Origin: JBHJGU01 sp050331475
GTDB taxonomy: Bacteria > Pseudomonadota > Alphaproteobacteria > Caulobacterales > Maricaulaceae
Assembly (NCBI GenBank): GCA_050331475.1
Contig: JBHJGU010000067.1
Location: 1-13,184, forward strand
Reading direction: 5' to 3'
Length of the DNA: 13,184 bases
A program made the position numbers and the translations under genes. The notes below the pieces were generated by a model. It had not been told where the DNA came from. It did not search any database and was given only the letters and a program-made list of their open reading frames with translations. This document shows, piece by piece, positions 5,258 through 12,603 of this stretch (position 1 is its first letter; every line of letters begins with the position of its first letter).

Positions 5258-6757
5258 TTACCGCTTGATCGAAGACCGGTCCTGGAGCAGTTGCTTGGCC
5301 GCCAGCCGACCCGACAACGTCGCCATCGGCGCCCCCGCTGAGGGGTGGATCGATCCCCCCGCCAGGTAAAGACCCGGCAGCCGGCTCCGCGCTCCCGGGC
5401 GCTGAAACGTCGCCCAAGGCCCGTGGGTCGCCCGCCCGTATAGTGCGCCCCCCGTCCCCGGGAACAGCCGATGAAACTGCGCAGGATCGGTCAAGCGGAC
5501 CCGCTCCGGGCTCCGCTCCACCCTCAACCCGCATCGGGCGAGTTGGTCGAATGTGGCCGCCTCGCATTGGGCGATCTCCTCTTGGCTTAATCCGTCGCGG
5601 TCACCGACTGCGGGCGCGTTAGTCAGGATTAAAAGCCGTTCCGGGCCGTCAGGCGAGCGCGCGTCATCGTCGCGGTCTTGGGCGCACACATAAACGGTGG
5701 GCTCTTGCGGCAGGCGGTCTTGGTCGAATAGGCGGACAAACTCGTCCCGATAGTCGCGGCTGAAGAATACGGTGTGGCGCGGTAAGGGAAACCCCGAGGT
5801 CGGGGTGTTCGCCGTCCACACCAGCGCGGATAAGGAGCGATCCTTTGGTCGCACAGGGCCCGCGGCCTGACGCACGCTCTCGCCGAGTAAGCCTTGGGCG
5901 TAAGCGCCGGCGTCCGCGTTGGAGACGACCGCGCCCGCGGTGATCGGTTCGCCGTCCGCCAACTCCACCCCCGCCGCGCGTCCGTCCTCGACCCGGATCC
6001 GCCGCACCGGCGCGCCGTAGCGGATTTGCGCGCCGCGCGCTTGGGCGAGGTCCGCCATAGCGCGGGGCAGCGCTTGCATGCCGGCCTTCACGCTCCAGAC
6101 GCCCACCTGCTCCACATGGGCGATGAGCATCAGCGTGGCCGGCGCGGCGAAGGGCGAGGAGCCGCAATAGGTGGCGTAGCGGCCAAAGAGCTGCACCAAA
6201 CGCGGGTCCTTGAGATCCCGCCGTAAAGCCGTCCAGAGCGTGGATAGCGGATCGAGCCCAAAAAGCGCGCCCGGGCGGCTCAACCCAATCCGGCGGACGA
6301 AATCGACCATGGATGGGCGTTGAGCTTGTAAAAACGTCGCGTCGAGGGTGTCGAACATGGTTTGGGCGCGTTCGCGAAACCGGTCAAATCCGCGCGCTTC
6401 GGCGGCGCCGGCGAACTCGGCCACCGCGTCGCGTGCGGCGTCGGGCGCGGCGAGCAAGTCAAACCGGGTCTCGGCGTCCCAGGCGTGACGGGCGAGCACG
6501 CCGATGGCTTCGGTGGGGACGTGTTCGTCGAAACTTGCGCCTGCATGATCAAAAAGACTATCAAAAACAGCGCGTAAGGTGAAAACCGTCGGACCCGCGT
6601 CAACCGGTCGTCCCATAACCTCAACACTACGCATCTTGCCGCCTGGATAGGCTTGGGCTTCACAGACGACGACCTCAAGGCCTGCCACCGCAAGGTCTAT
6701 CGCCGCGGCCAAGCCGCCCATCCCCGCGCCGATCACCACTACCCGTTCAGCGCTCAT
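5258..6757 (-). CDS. crtD: Hydroxyneurosporene desaturase CrtD (1-hydroxycarotenoid 3,4-desaturase)
   Basis: CrtD is an FAD-dependent desaturase related to CrtI that introduces the 3,4 double bond into 1-hydroxylated carotenoids made by CrtC. The Rossmann motif is 'VVVIGAGMGGLAAAIDLA' (residues 6-23), followed by 'EAQAYPGGKMRS' and 'VDAGPTVFTLR'. The C-terminal flavin-binding segment is 'GLYLAGGSIHPSAGAPMATLSG'. In place of the CrtI-type 'GAGCHPGAGVPG' it has 'GGSIHPSAGAPM', which together with its position next to crtC distinguishes CrtD from CrtI. The ATG at 6757 (MSAERVV, 499 residues) is preferred because a GGGGGG stretch lies about 10 bases upstream. The earlier ATG at 6781 has its purine stretch directly against the start codon, which is too close. 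It is divergent from crtE. Confidence 0.94.
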   Translation of the reverse strand: MSAERVVVIGAGMGGLAAAIDLAVAGLEVVVCEAQAYPGGKMRSVEVMGRPVDAGPTVFTLRAVFDSLFDHAGASFDEHVPTEAIGVLARHAWDAETRFDLLAAPDAARDAVAEFAGAAEARGFDRFRERAQTMFDTLDATFLQAQRPSMVDFVRRIGLSRPGALFGLDPLSTLWTALRRDLKDPRLVQLFGRYATYCGSSPFAAPATLMLIAHVEQVGVWSVKAGMQALPRAMADLAQARGAQIRYGAPVRRIRVEDGRAAGVELADGEPITAGAVVSNADAGAYAQGLLGESVRQAAGPVRPKDRSLSALVWTANTPTSGFPLPRHTVFFSRDYRDEFVRLFDQDRLPQEPTVYVCAQDRDDDARSPDGPERLLILTNAPAVGDRDGLSQEEIAQCEAATFDQLARCGLRVERSPERVRLTDPAQFHRLFPGTGGALYGRATHGPWATFQRPGARSRLPGLYLAGGSIHPSAGAPMATLSGRLAAKQLLQDRSSIKR

Positions 6758-6807
6758 TATCGCCGCACCCCCCTTAGGCATCCTTGTGTTGTGAAAACAC
6801 CGCCGTC

Positions 6808-6835
6808 AGTATGGCTAGACACTAAAAGCTGACAA
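6808..6835 (-). promoter_or_regulatory. Predicted crtD-crtC promoter
   Basis: On the minus strand TTGTCA (6835-6830) is followed 16 bp later by CATACT (6813-6808), a reasonable -35/-10 pair that would start transcription near 6800. The -35 is part of TTGTCAGC, a string also found in the crtI promoter. No full TGT-N12-ACA palindrome is present in this divergent crtD/crtE region. A GTGTT/AACAC inverted repeat (6786-6800) lies in the predicted crtD leader. Confidence 0.35.
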
Positions 6836-6873
6836 GCCGATCAGGCTGCGGCGTGGAGCGGGAGAGGGTGAGT

Positions 6874-7743
6874 ATGGACGCAGGCAAGCGCATCGAACAG
6901 GCTCTGCGCACAGCGCTTGCCGCCGCGGGGGCGCCGGAGGGCCCGCCCAAACTAGCCGCCGCTATCGAATATGCGGTGTTTCCCGGTGGTGCGCGAGTGC
7001 GTCCGCGGCTCTGCCTGGCGGTCGCCGGCGCCTGCGGGGACGACGAGCCCGCGCTCGCCGAAGCCGTCGCCGCGTCGGTCGAGCTGTTACATTGCGCGTC
7101 GCTCGTGCATGACGATTTGCCCTGTTTTGACGACGCGCAAACCCGGCGCGGACGCCCCTCATTGCATCGCGCCTTCGGTGTGCCGCTGGCGGTGCTCGCC
7201 GGGGACGCCCTGATCATCCGGGCGTTTGAATTGGTGGCGCGGGCGAGCGTAGGCTCGCCGTTACGCCTGGCGGGTCTTTTAACCACCATCGGCGCGGCCG
7301 TTGGCGGTTCGGAAGGCCTTGTGGCCGGACAGGCCTGGGAAAGTGAGCCTGAGATCGATCTCGAGCAGTACCACCAGGCCAAAACCAGCGCGTTGTTCGT
7401 CGCCGCCACGGCGGGCGGCGCGCTGGCGGCCGGCGCCGATCCGACCCCGTGGCGGGCGGTGGGCCAGCATTTGGGCGCGGCTTACCAAGTGGCGGACGAT
7501 CTCTGCGACGCGGTCAGTGAGGCGGAGACCAGCGGCAAGACCGCCGGTCGGGATCAGGCCTTAGGCCGGCCCAGCGCCGTGCGCGCCTATGGGATCGAAG
7601 GTGCGGTGGATCGGTTGGAGGCCCATGTGGCCAACGCTGTGGCTGCGGTGCCTGACTGCCCCGGCGCCGACCAGCTATGCGACTTGGTGCGCCTGCAGGC
7701 GAAACGTTTGGTGCCGAAGCAATTGGCATGGACGGCCGCGTAA
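6874..7743 (+). CDS. crtE: Geranylgeranyl diphosphate synthase CrtE
   Basis: CrtE is a soluble trans-prenyltransferase that elongates farnesyl or dimethylallyl diphosphate with isopentenyl diphosphate to the C20 geranylgeranyl diphosphate. This feeds both carotenoid synthesis and the bacteriochlorophyll tail. The 289-residue protein has the first aspartate-rich motif 'DDLPCFDD' (about residues 80-87), followed by 'TRRGRPSLHRAFG'. 'GLVAGQAWE' and 'YHQAKTSALF' lie in mid-protein, and the second motif is 'QVADDLCD' (about 205-212). Start ATG 6874 is chosen because GGAGAGGG lies about six bases upstream. An in-frame GTG at 6853 would place that ribosome-binding site inside the coding region. The stop codon lies 16 bp inside crtF, so the two are translationally coupled. 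Confidence 0.95.
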   Translation: MDAGKRIEQALRTALAAAGAPEGPPKLAAAIEYAVFPGGARVRPRLCLAVAGACGDDEPALAEAVAASVELLHCASLVHDDLPCFDDAQTRRGRPSLHRAFGVPLAVLAGDALIIRAFELVARASVGSPLRLAGLLTTIGAAVGGSEGLVAGQAWESEPEIDLEQYHQAKTSALFVAATAGGALAAGADPTPWRAVGQHLGAAYQVADDLCDAVSEAETSGKTAGRDQALGRPSAVRAYGIEGAVDRLEAHVANAVAAVPDCPGADQLCDLVRLQAKRLVPKQLAWTAA

Positions 7744-8894
7744 TCGACGCGCCCGCCGCGCCCTCCGCATCGAGGGAAACCGCCCGCCGCCCTTGGCGCG
7801 AGCGGTTTGCGGCGTGGCGCGCGGGTCTGATCGCGAACCCGAAGTTTCAGGCCTGGGCGGCGAAGTTTCCCCTGACCCGGGGGCTGAGCCGGGATCGGGC
7901 GCGATCACTGTTCGATCTGTGCGCGGGGTTCGTTTACACCCAAATCCTATTCGCCTGCGTTCGGCTCAACGTGTTTGAGCGTTTGGCCGAGGGGTTCAGC
8001 GATGTGGACGCGTTAGCGGACAGTCTGGAGCTTTCCCCGGAGCGGGCGCGTATCCTGCTCGACGGCGCGGTGTCGCTGGGGCTGTTGACCCGGCTCGACC
8101 GGCGCTACGGGCTTGGCGATCTGGGCGCCGCACTGTTGGCCAACCCCGGCGTCGTGGCCATGATCGAACACCACGCCATGCTCTATGCGGATTTGCGCGA
8201 TCCGGTGGCGTTATTGCGCACCCAGGCGGTCGACAGCGAACTTAGCCGCTATTGGCCCTACGCCTCTACCGATGACCCCGCGGCGTTATCGCAAGATCGC
8301 GTGGCGGCGTACTCGAAACTGATGGCGGCGTCCCAGCCCTTTATCGCGAGCGAGGTGACCGCGGCCTACCGGTTTGACCGTCACAAGGTACTGCTCGATG
8401 TCGGCGGCGGGGAGGGCGCGTTCGTCAGCGCTGTCGCCCCCACCGCGCCGGACCTCGAATTGCGGGTGTTCGATTTGCCGGCGGTGGCGGATCGGGCCGA
8501 GGCGCGGTTCGCAGAGCTGGGACTTTCCCAGCGATCGATGGTGTATCGGGGGGATTTCTATAAAGAAGCACTGCCGCAAGGCGCCGATATTATTTCGCTG
8601 ATCCGCGTGCTTTATGACCATACGGAAGATGGGGTTTTGTCTATTCTTCGCTCAGTGTATGCGGCGTTGCCGCCCGGCGGGGTTCTTATTGTCGCAGAGC
8701 CTATGGCCGGCGCGCCCTCGGCTCGCGCCATGGGGGATGCGTATTTTGGCTTTTACCTGCTCGCAATGGGCCGCGGCCAAGCGCGCACACCCCATGCGTT
8801 GAAACGCCTTATCGGAAAGGCCGGGTTTAAAAGCGTAAAACAGCGACCCACCAACACCCCGGTGCTCACCGGCGTCATTGTGGCGCAACGCTAA
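7728..8894 (+). CDS. crtF: Hydroxyneurosporene O-methyltransferase CrtF
   Basis: CrtF transfers a methyl group from S-adenosylmethionine to the tertiary 1-hydroxyl of carotenoids made by CrtC and CrtD, giving methoxy-carotenoids. The 388-residue protein has an N-terminal dimerisation/winged-helix region (about residues 60-130, including 'LFDLCAGFVYTQILFACVRL'). The SAM-binding motif is 'VLLDVGGGEGAFVSAV' (about 221-236), followed by 'FDLPAVADRA' and 'YRGDFYKEALPQGAD'. 'RVLYDHTEDGVL' occupies the catalytic-loop position, and 'LPPGGVLIVAEPM' completes the methyltransferase core. ATG 7728 gives a length close to the roughly 393 residues remembered for Rhodobacter. An upstream in-frame ATG at 7677 would overlap crtE by 67 bp. 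The ribosome-binding site is weak, consistent with coupling to crtE. A 124-bp regulatory gap separates it from bchC. Confidence 0.94.
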   Translation: MDGRVIDAPAAPSASRETARRPWRERFAAWRAGLIANPKFQAWAAKFPLTRGLSRDRARSLFDLCAGFVYTQILFACVRLNVFERLAEGFSDVDALADSLELSPERARILLDGAVSLGLLTRLDRRYGLGDLGAALLANPGVVAMIEHHAMLYADLRDPVALLRTQAVDSELSRYWPYASTDDPAALSQDRVAAYSKLMAASQPFIASEVTAAYRFDRHKVLLDVGGGEGAFVSAVAPTAPDLELRVFDLPAVADRAEARFAELGLSQRSMVYRGDFYKEALPQGADIISLIRVLYDHTEDGVLSILRSVYAALPPGGVLIVAEPMAGAPSARAMGDAYFGFYLLAMGRGQARTPHALKRLIGKAGFKSVKQRPTNTPVLTGVIVAQR

Positions 8895-8913
8895 TCAACC
8901 GCGACATCTTTGT

Positions 8914-8931
8914 TGTCAGTGCAAATTGACA
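8914..8931. promoter_or_regulatory. PpsR/CrtJ-type operator upstream of bchC
   Basis: TGTC (8914-8917) and GACA (8928-8931) flank ten bases, giving an exact TGT-N12-ACA palindrome with matching fourth bases. This is the established recognition pattern of the aerobic photosynthesis repressor PpsR/CrtJ. It ends on a TTGACA -35 box (8926-8931), so a bound repressor would block polymerase. The arrangement matches what is known for Rhodobacter bchC. Confidence 0.8.
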
Positions 8932-8953
8932 TCTTCAAACGTGTTTATAGACT
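8926..8953 (+). promoter_or_regulatory. Predicted bchC promoter
   Basis: TTGACA (8926-8931) is a perfect -35 box, with TAGACT (8948-8953) 16 bp downstream as the best -10 match (4 of 6). Transcription would start near 8960, giving a leader of about 59 bases before the bchC ATG. The -35 lies in the operator at 8914-8931 and the -10 inside the weaker TGT/ACA pair at 8942-8957. It should drive bchCXYZ and perhaps genes beyond the window. Confidence 0.6.
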
Positions 8954-8957
8954 TACA
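8942..8957. promoter_or_regulatory. Possible second, weaker PpsR/CrtJ half-site pair
   Basis: TGT (8942-8944) and ACA (8955-8957) are separated by ten bases rather than the canonical twelve. The pair begins 10 bp after the first operator and covers the predicted -10. Its position mirrors the paired repressor sites known at bchC in Rhodobacter, but the spacing is off and the arms do not extend. Confidence 0.35.
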
Positions 8958-8966
8958 TATTCGGAA

Positions 8967-9002
8967 GAACGACGCTGCGCGGGGCGCGCAACCGCGTCGT
9001 TC
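8967..9002 (+). other. Strong two-part hairpin in the bchC leader
   Basis: GAACGACGC (8967-8975) and GCGTCGTTC (8994-9002) are perfect 9-bp complements. Nested inside, TGCGCG (8976-8981) and CGCGCA (8985-8990) form another perfect 6-bp stem around a GGG loop. The only unpaired bases besides the loop are ACC (8991-8993). The base of the stem ends 4 bases before the AGGAGG Shine-Dalgarno (9007-9012). There is no T-run, so it is not an intrinsic terminator. A 5' stabiliser or translation-control element is plausible. Confidence 0.75.
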
Positions 9003-9018
9003 GGGCAGGAGGCGAACC

Positions 9019-9963
9019 ATGCACACAACCGCGGTGGTGTTGTCCGCGCCAGAGCGCTTGTCGCTGCTTGAGCTCGACTTGGCGGAACCCGCCGAGGGCG
9101 AGGTCGCGGTCGACATCTTCTGGAGCGGGATCTCCACGGGCACGGAGCGGTTGTTGTGGTCCGGCCGCATGCCGGACTTCCCCGGCATGGGCTACCCTTT
9201 GGTCCCGGGCTATGAGTCCGTGGGCCAAGTGCGCCAAGCCGGACCGAATGCGTCGCTCGAGCCTGGCGAGATGGTCTATGTGCCCGGCGCGGCGTGTTAT
9301 GGCGAGATCCGCGGACTGTTCGGCGGCGCGGCCTCGACGATCGTGTCCCACGAATCCCGCTTGCAGCCCATTCCCGCCGAACTCGGCGAACAAGGCGCGC
9401 TTCTAGCGTTGGCCGCGACGGCGCAGCATGCGCTCGCAGGCGGCGCGCCGGCGGATTTGATTGTCGGGCACGGCGTGTTCGGCCGCTTGCTGGCGCGGCT
9501 CACCTTAGCGGCGGACGCGCCGGCGCCGATGGTTTGGGAGTCCAATCCCGATCGCCGGTCAGGCGCTGAAGGCTATGACGTTATCGCCCCGGAGATGGAT
9601 GAGCGCCGCGACTATCGCGCAATTTATGACGCCAGCGGCGCGCCGAACCTGCTCGACACACTGATCGCGCGAGCCGGCAAAGGCGCGGACATCGTGCTCG
9701 CCGGGTTTTACGCCGATCGCATGTCGTTCGATTTCCCGCCCGCTTTCATGCGCGAGGTGCGCTTGCGCTGCGCGGCGGAATGGGCCCGTCCCGACCTTCG
9801 CGCCGTTCTCGACCATATCGAGGCCGGCCGTCTCAGCCTGGACGGGCTGATCACCCACCGCCGCACCCCCGAGGATGCGGAGGACGCCTACCGAACCGCC
9901 TTCGAAGACCCTGACTGTCTGAAAATGATCTTAGACTGGAGAGGCCGCCATGACCCCGCTTGA
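9019..9963 (+). CDS. bchC: Bacteriochlorophyllide a dehydrogenase BchC
   Basis: BchC oxidises the C3 hydroxyethyl group to the acetyl group characteristic of bacteriochlorophyll a, acting with the chlorophyllide oxidoreductase encoded downstream. The 314-residue protein belongs to the medium-chain dehydrogenase family. 'FWSGISTGTERLLWSGRMPDFPGMGYPLVPGYESVG' (about residues 34-69) is the BchC-type N-terminal domain. It is followed by 'PGAACYGEIRGLFGGAA' and a nucleotide-binding region around 'LIVGHGVFGRLLARL'. ATG 9019 has a perfect AGGAGG six bases upstream, so the longer open frame reaching back into crtF is rejected. The stop overlaps the bchX start by 14 bp. The gene is first in the bchCXYZ operon and should be repressed by PpsR/CrtJ under oxygen. 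Confidence 0.96.
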   Translation: MHTTAVVLSAPERLSLLELDLAEPAEGEVAVDIFWSGISTGTERLLWSGRMPDFPGMGYPLVPGYESVGQVRQAGPNASLEPGEMVYVPGAACYGEIRGLFGGAASTIVSHESRLQPIPAELGEQGALLALAATAQHALAGGAPADLIVGHGVFGRLLARLTLAADAPAPMVWESNPDRRSGAEGYDVIAPEMDERRDYRAIYDASGAPNLLDTLIARAGKGADIVLAGFYADRMSFDFPPAFMREVRLRCAAEWARPDLRAVLDHIEAGRLSLDGLITHRRTPEDAEDAYRTAFEDPDCLKMILDWRGRHDPA

Positions 9964-10972
9964 CGACCGCCCGAGCCCGCCGAAAGCCGCCCTAGACGAG
10001 CAGGCTGCGCGCCTGCGCGCCGAAGCCGCGCAAGAGCCTGATGCGCCGCCGACCGGGCCGGTGACGAAAGAGACCCAGATCATCGCCATTTACGGTAAAG
10101 GCGGGATCGGCAAGAGCTTCACGCTGTCGAACCTGTCTTACATGATGGCGCAGCAGGGCAAGAAGGTCTTGCTGATCGGCTGCGATCCGAAGTCGGACAC
10201 CACGTCTTTGTTGTTCGGCGGCCGGGCGTGCCCGACCATTATCGAAACGTCCTCGAAGAAGAAGCTCGCGGGCGAAGACGTCACAATCTCAGACGTTTGT
10301 TTCAAGCGCGACGGTGTGTTCGCCATGGAGCTCGGCGGTCCGGAAGTGGGCCGGGGCTGCGGCGGGCGCGGCATCATCCATGGCTTTGAGCTGATGGAGA
10401 AGCTGGGCTTCCACGAGTGGGATTTTGATTACGTCCTACTCGACTTTTTGGGCGACGTGGTGTGCGGCGGCTTCGGCCTGCCCATTGCGCGTGACATGTG
10501 CCAGAAGGTGATCGTGGTCGGCTCCAACGACCTGCAATCGCTTTACGTGGCCAACAATGTCTGCTCGGCGGTGGAGTATTTCCGCAAGCTGGGCGGCAAT
10601 GTCGGTGTGGCCGGCATGGTGATTAACAAGGATGACGGTACGGGCGAGGCTCATGCCTTCGCGCAGTCCGTCGATATTCCGGTGCTCGCCGCCATCCCGG
10701 CGGATGAGGATATCCGGCGCAAATCGGCGAATTACGAGATCGTCGCGCGGCCGGGCGCCCAATGGGGCGGTCTGTTCGAAGAACTCGCCACCAATGTGGC
10801 CGACGCACCGCCGCGCCATCCCACCCCGTTAAGCCAAGAAGGGTTGTTGGATCTGTTCTCCAGCCACGACACCGGCCGGGACGTGGTGCTTGAGCCAGCG
10901 ACCATGGACGATCTCTGCGGGCCGAACGCGGAGAAAAAAGCTTCCCTCGAAGTGATCTACGACGAGGCGTGA
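9950..10972 (+). CDS. bchX: Chlorophyllide a reductase iron protein BchX
   Basis: BchX is the ATP-hydrolysing, NifH-like electron donor of chlorophyllide oxidoreductase. As a dimer with one bridging 4Fe-4S cluster it passes electrons to BchYZ for reduction of the C7=C8 bond. The 340-residue protein shows the Walker A motif GKGGIGKS (residues 49-56), 'LIGCDPKSDTTSLLFGG' (about 75-91), and the two cluster cysteines in 'GRGCGGRG' (C137) and 'DVVCGGFG' (C172). An N-terminal extension of about 40 polar residues precedes the nucleotide-binding core, as in other BchX proteins and unlike the shorter BchL and NifH. ATG 9950 has GGAGAGG upstream and lies 14 bp inside bchC. The C-terminus is acidic, as in other BchX proteins. 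Confidence 0.97.
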   Translation: MTPLDDRPSPPKAALDEQAARLRAEAAQEPDAPPTGPVTKETQIIAIYGKGGIGKSFTLSNLSYMMAQQGKKVLLIGCDPKSDTTSLLFGGRACPTIIETSSKKKLAGEDVTISDVCFKRDGVFAMELGGPEVGRGCGGRGIIHGFELMEKLGFHEWDFDYVLLDFLGDVVCGGFGLPIARDMCQKVIVVGSNDLQSLYVANNVCSAVEYFRKLGGNVGVAGMVINKDDGTGEAHAFAQSVDIPVLAAIPADEDIRRKSANYEIVARPGAQWGGLFEELATNVADAPPRHPTPLSQEGLLDLFSSHDTGRDVVLEPATMDDLCGPNAEKKASLEVIYDEA

Positions 10973-10977
10973 GCGCG

Positions 10978-12603
10978 ATGACCGATCGACCCAGCACCGA
11001 GAACACGGCCGCCGGCGAAGTCGTCTACGACGCGGCCGGGGATGCGCCCGTGATCAGCGGCGAGGCCCAGCCCGCGCTGCCCGAAGGCGGTGACGTCACC
11101 GTCTCCGGGGACGGACAAGGCTGTCACGCCGGGGCGGCGCAGATGAAGGCCGCAGCCGAAGCCTCCGGGGCCTCGGACATCCTAGAGCAGTACGCTAAGG
11201 ACTATCCCCAAGGCCCCCACGACCAGCCCCAATCCATGTGCCCGGCCTTCGGATCGCTTCGGGTGGGCCTGCGCATGCGACGCACCGCGACGATCCTGTC
11301 GGGCTCGGCGTGTTGCGTTTACGGGCTCAGCTTCACCTCGCACTTCTACGGCGCGCGGCGGACTGTGGGCTATGTGCCGTTCAATTCGGAGACCTTGGTC
11401 ACCGGCAAATTGTTCGAGGACATTCGCGACGCGGTCCATGAGATCGCGGACCCGGAAAACTACGACGCCGTGGTGGTGACAAACCTTTGCGTGCCCACAG
11501 CCTCCGGTGTGCCCTTGCGGCTATTGCCCAAAGAGATCAACGGCGTGCGGATAATCGGCATCGACGTGCCGGGCTTTGGCGTACCCACCCACGCAGAGGC
11601 CAAAGACGTGCTCGCCGGCGCCATGCTGGAATACGCCAAGTCCGAGGCCCAAGCCGGCCCGGTGGCCGCCCCGCGCGCCGGGCAAGCCAGCGCGCCCACG
11701 GTGACTTTGCTGGGCGAAATGTTCCCCGCCGACCCAGTGGGGATCAGCCATTTGCTCGCCCCGCTCGGCTTAGCGGCGGGGCCGGTGGTGCCGACCCGGG
11801 AATGGCGGGAGCTTTATCAAGCGCTTGACTGCGCGGCCGTCGCCGCCATCCATCCCCATTACACCGCGAGCGTTCGCGCGTTCCAATCCGCCGGTCGTCC
11901 GGTTGTGGGGTCCGCACCTGTCGGGCTGCATGGCACGGCCGCGTGGCTCGAAGCCATCGGCGCGGCATGCAATGTCAGCGCGGAGAAGATCGACGCGGCT
12001 AAGGCGAGCCTTTTGCCCGCCATTCAAGGCGCGCTCGCTGCGACCCCGATCAAGGGCCGGATCACGCTTTCGGGCTATGAGGGCTCTGAGTTGTTGGTCG
12101 CTCGGCTCTTGATCGAAAGCGGCGCGGATGTGCGTTATGTGGGCAGCGCGTGCCCGCGTACGCCCTGGTCGGAGGACGATGCGGCCTGGCTGCGCGCGAA
12201 GGGCGTGCACGTTCAGTTCCGCGCGTCGCTGGAGCAGGACCTCGCCGCGTTCGAGGCGTTCGAGCCAGACCTCGCCATTGGCACCACCCCTGTGGTGCAG
12301 AAGGCGAAAGAGGCGGCTGTTCCTTCGCTTTACTTCACCAACCTGATTTCCGCGCGGCCTCTCATGGGCGTCGCCGGCGCCGGCTCTTTGGCTCAGGTAG
12401 TCAACGCCGCCATCGCCGGCCGCGAGCGCTTCACCGCGATGAAAGCGTTCTTCGACGGCGTCGGGGAGGGAGACAATGCGGGGGTCTGGGAAGAGACGCC
12501 CAAGCCGCGGCCCGAGTTCAAAAAGGCTCAGCGGGTGGCGTTCACCCGCTCCCAAGCCAAAGACAAGAAAGACGCGCCGGTGAGAGGAGCGATCGGATGC
12601 TAG
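10978..12603 (+). CDS. bchY: Chlorophyllide a reductase subunit BchY
   Basis: BchY is the NifD/BchN-like subunit that with BchZ forms the catalytic heterotetramer of chlorophyllide oxidoreductase, binding substrate and part of a 4Fe-4S cluster. The 541-residue product has an acidic, low-complexity N-terminal tail (about 45 residues). Cysteine-containing conserved blocks follow: 'QSMCPAFGS' (C88), 'SACCVYGLSFTSHFYG' (C112, C113) and 'VVTNLCVPTASGVPLRLLP' (C171). 'GVRIIGIDVPGFGVPTHAEAK' is also typical. ATG 10978 is preferred; a GTG at 10969 overlapping the bchX stop would add three residues. The protein is somewhat longer than the roughly 500 residues usual for the family, mainly because of the N-terminal tail. 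It overlaps bchZ by 7 bp. Confidence 0.96.
   Translation: MTDRPSTENTAAGEVVYDAAGDAPVISGEAQPALPEGGDVTVSGDGQGCHAGAAQMKAAAEASGASDILEQYAKDYPQGPHDQPQSMCPAFGSLRVGLRMRRTATILSGSACCVYGLSFTSHFYGARRTVGYVPFNSETLVTGKLFEDIRDAVHEIADPENYDAVVVTNLCVPTASGVPLRLLPKEINGVRIIGIDVPGFGVPTHAEAKDVLAGAMLEYAKSEAQAGPVAAPRAGQASAPTVTLLGEMFPADPVGISHLLAPLGLAAGPVVPTREWRELYQALDCAAVAAIHPHYTASVRAFQSAGRPVVGSAPVGLHGTAAWLEAIGAACNVSAEKIDAAKASLLPAIQGALAATPIKGRITLSGYEGSELLVARLLIESGADVRYVGSACPRTPWSEDDAAWLRAKGVHVQFRASLEQDLAAFEAFEPDLAIGTTPVVQKAKEAAVPSLYFTNLISARPLMGVAGAGSLAQVVNAAIAGRERFTAMKAFFDGVGEGDNAGVWEETPKPRPEFKKAQRVAFTRSQAKDKKDAPVRGAIGC

Noticed and set aside
4371..5567. 398-residue version of CrtC starting at ATG 5567
   Set aside because: The extra 108 residues lie wholly within crtD in another frame and look like a Gly/Pro-rich out-of-frame reading. 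The recognisable CrtC sequence begins only near the end of that segment.
8967..9002. Hairpin read as the crtF terminator
   Set aside because: No T-run follows, and it lies downstream of the best bchC promoter, so it would terminate bchC rather than crtF.
11770..12555. Open frame of 261 residues on the minus strand
   Set aside because: Shadow of bchY. The Arg/Gly-rich product has no recognisable domain or ribosome-binding site.
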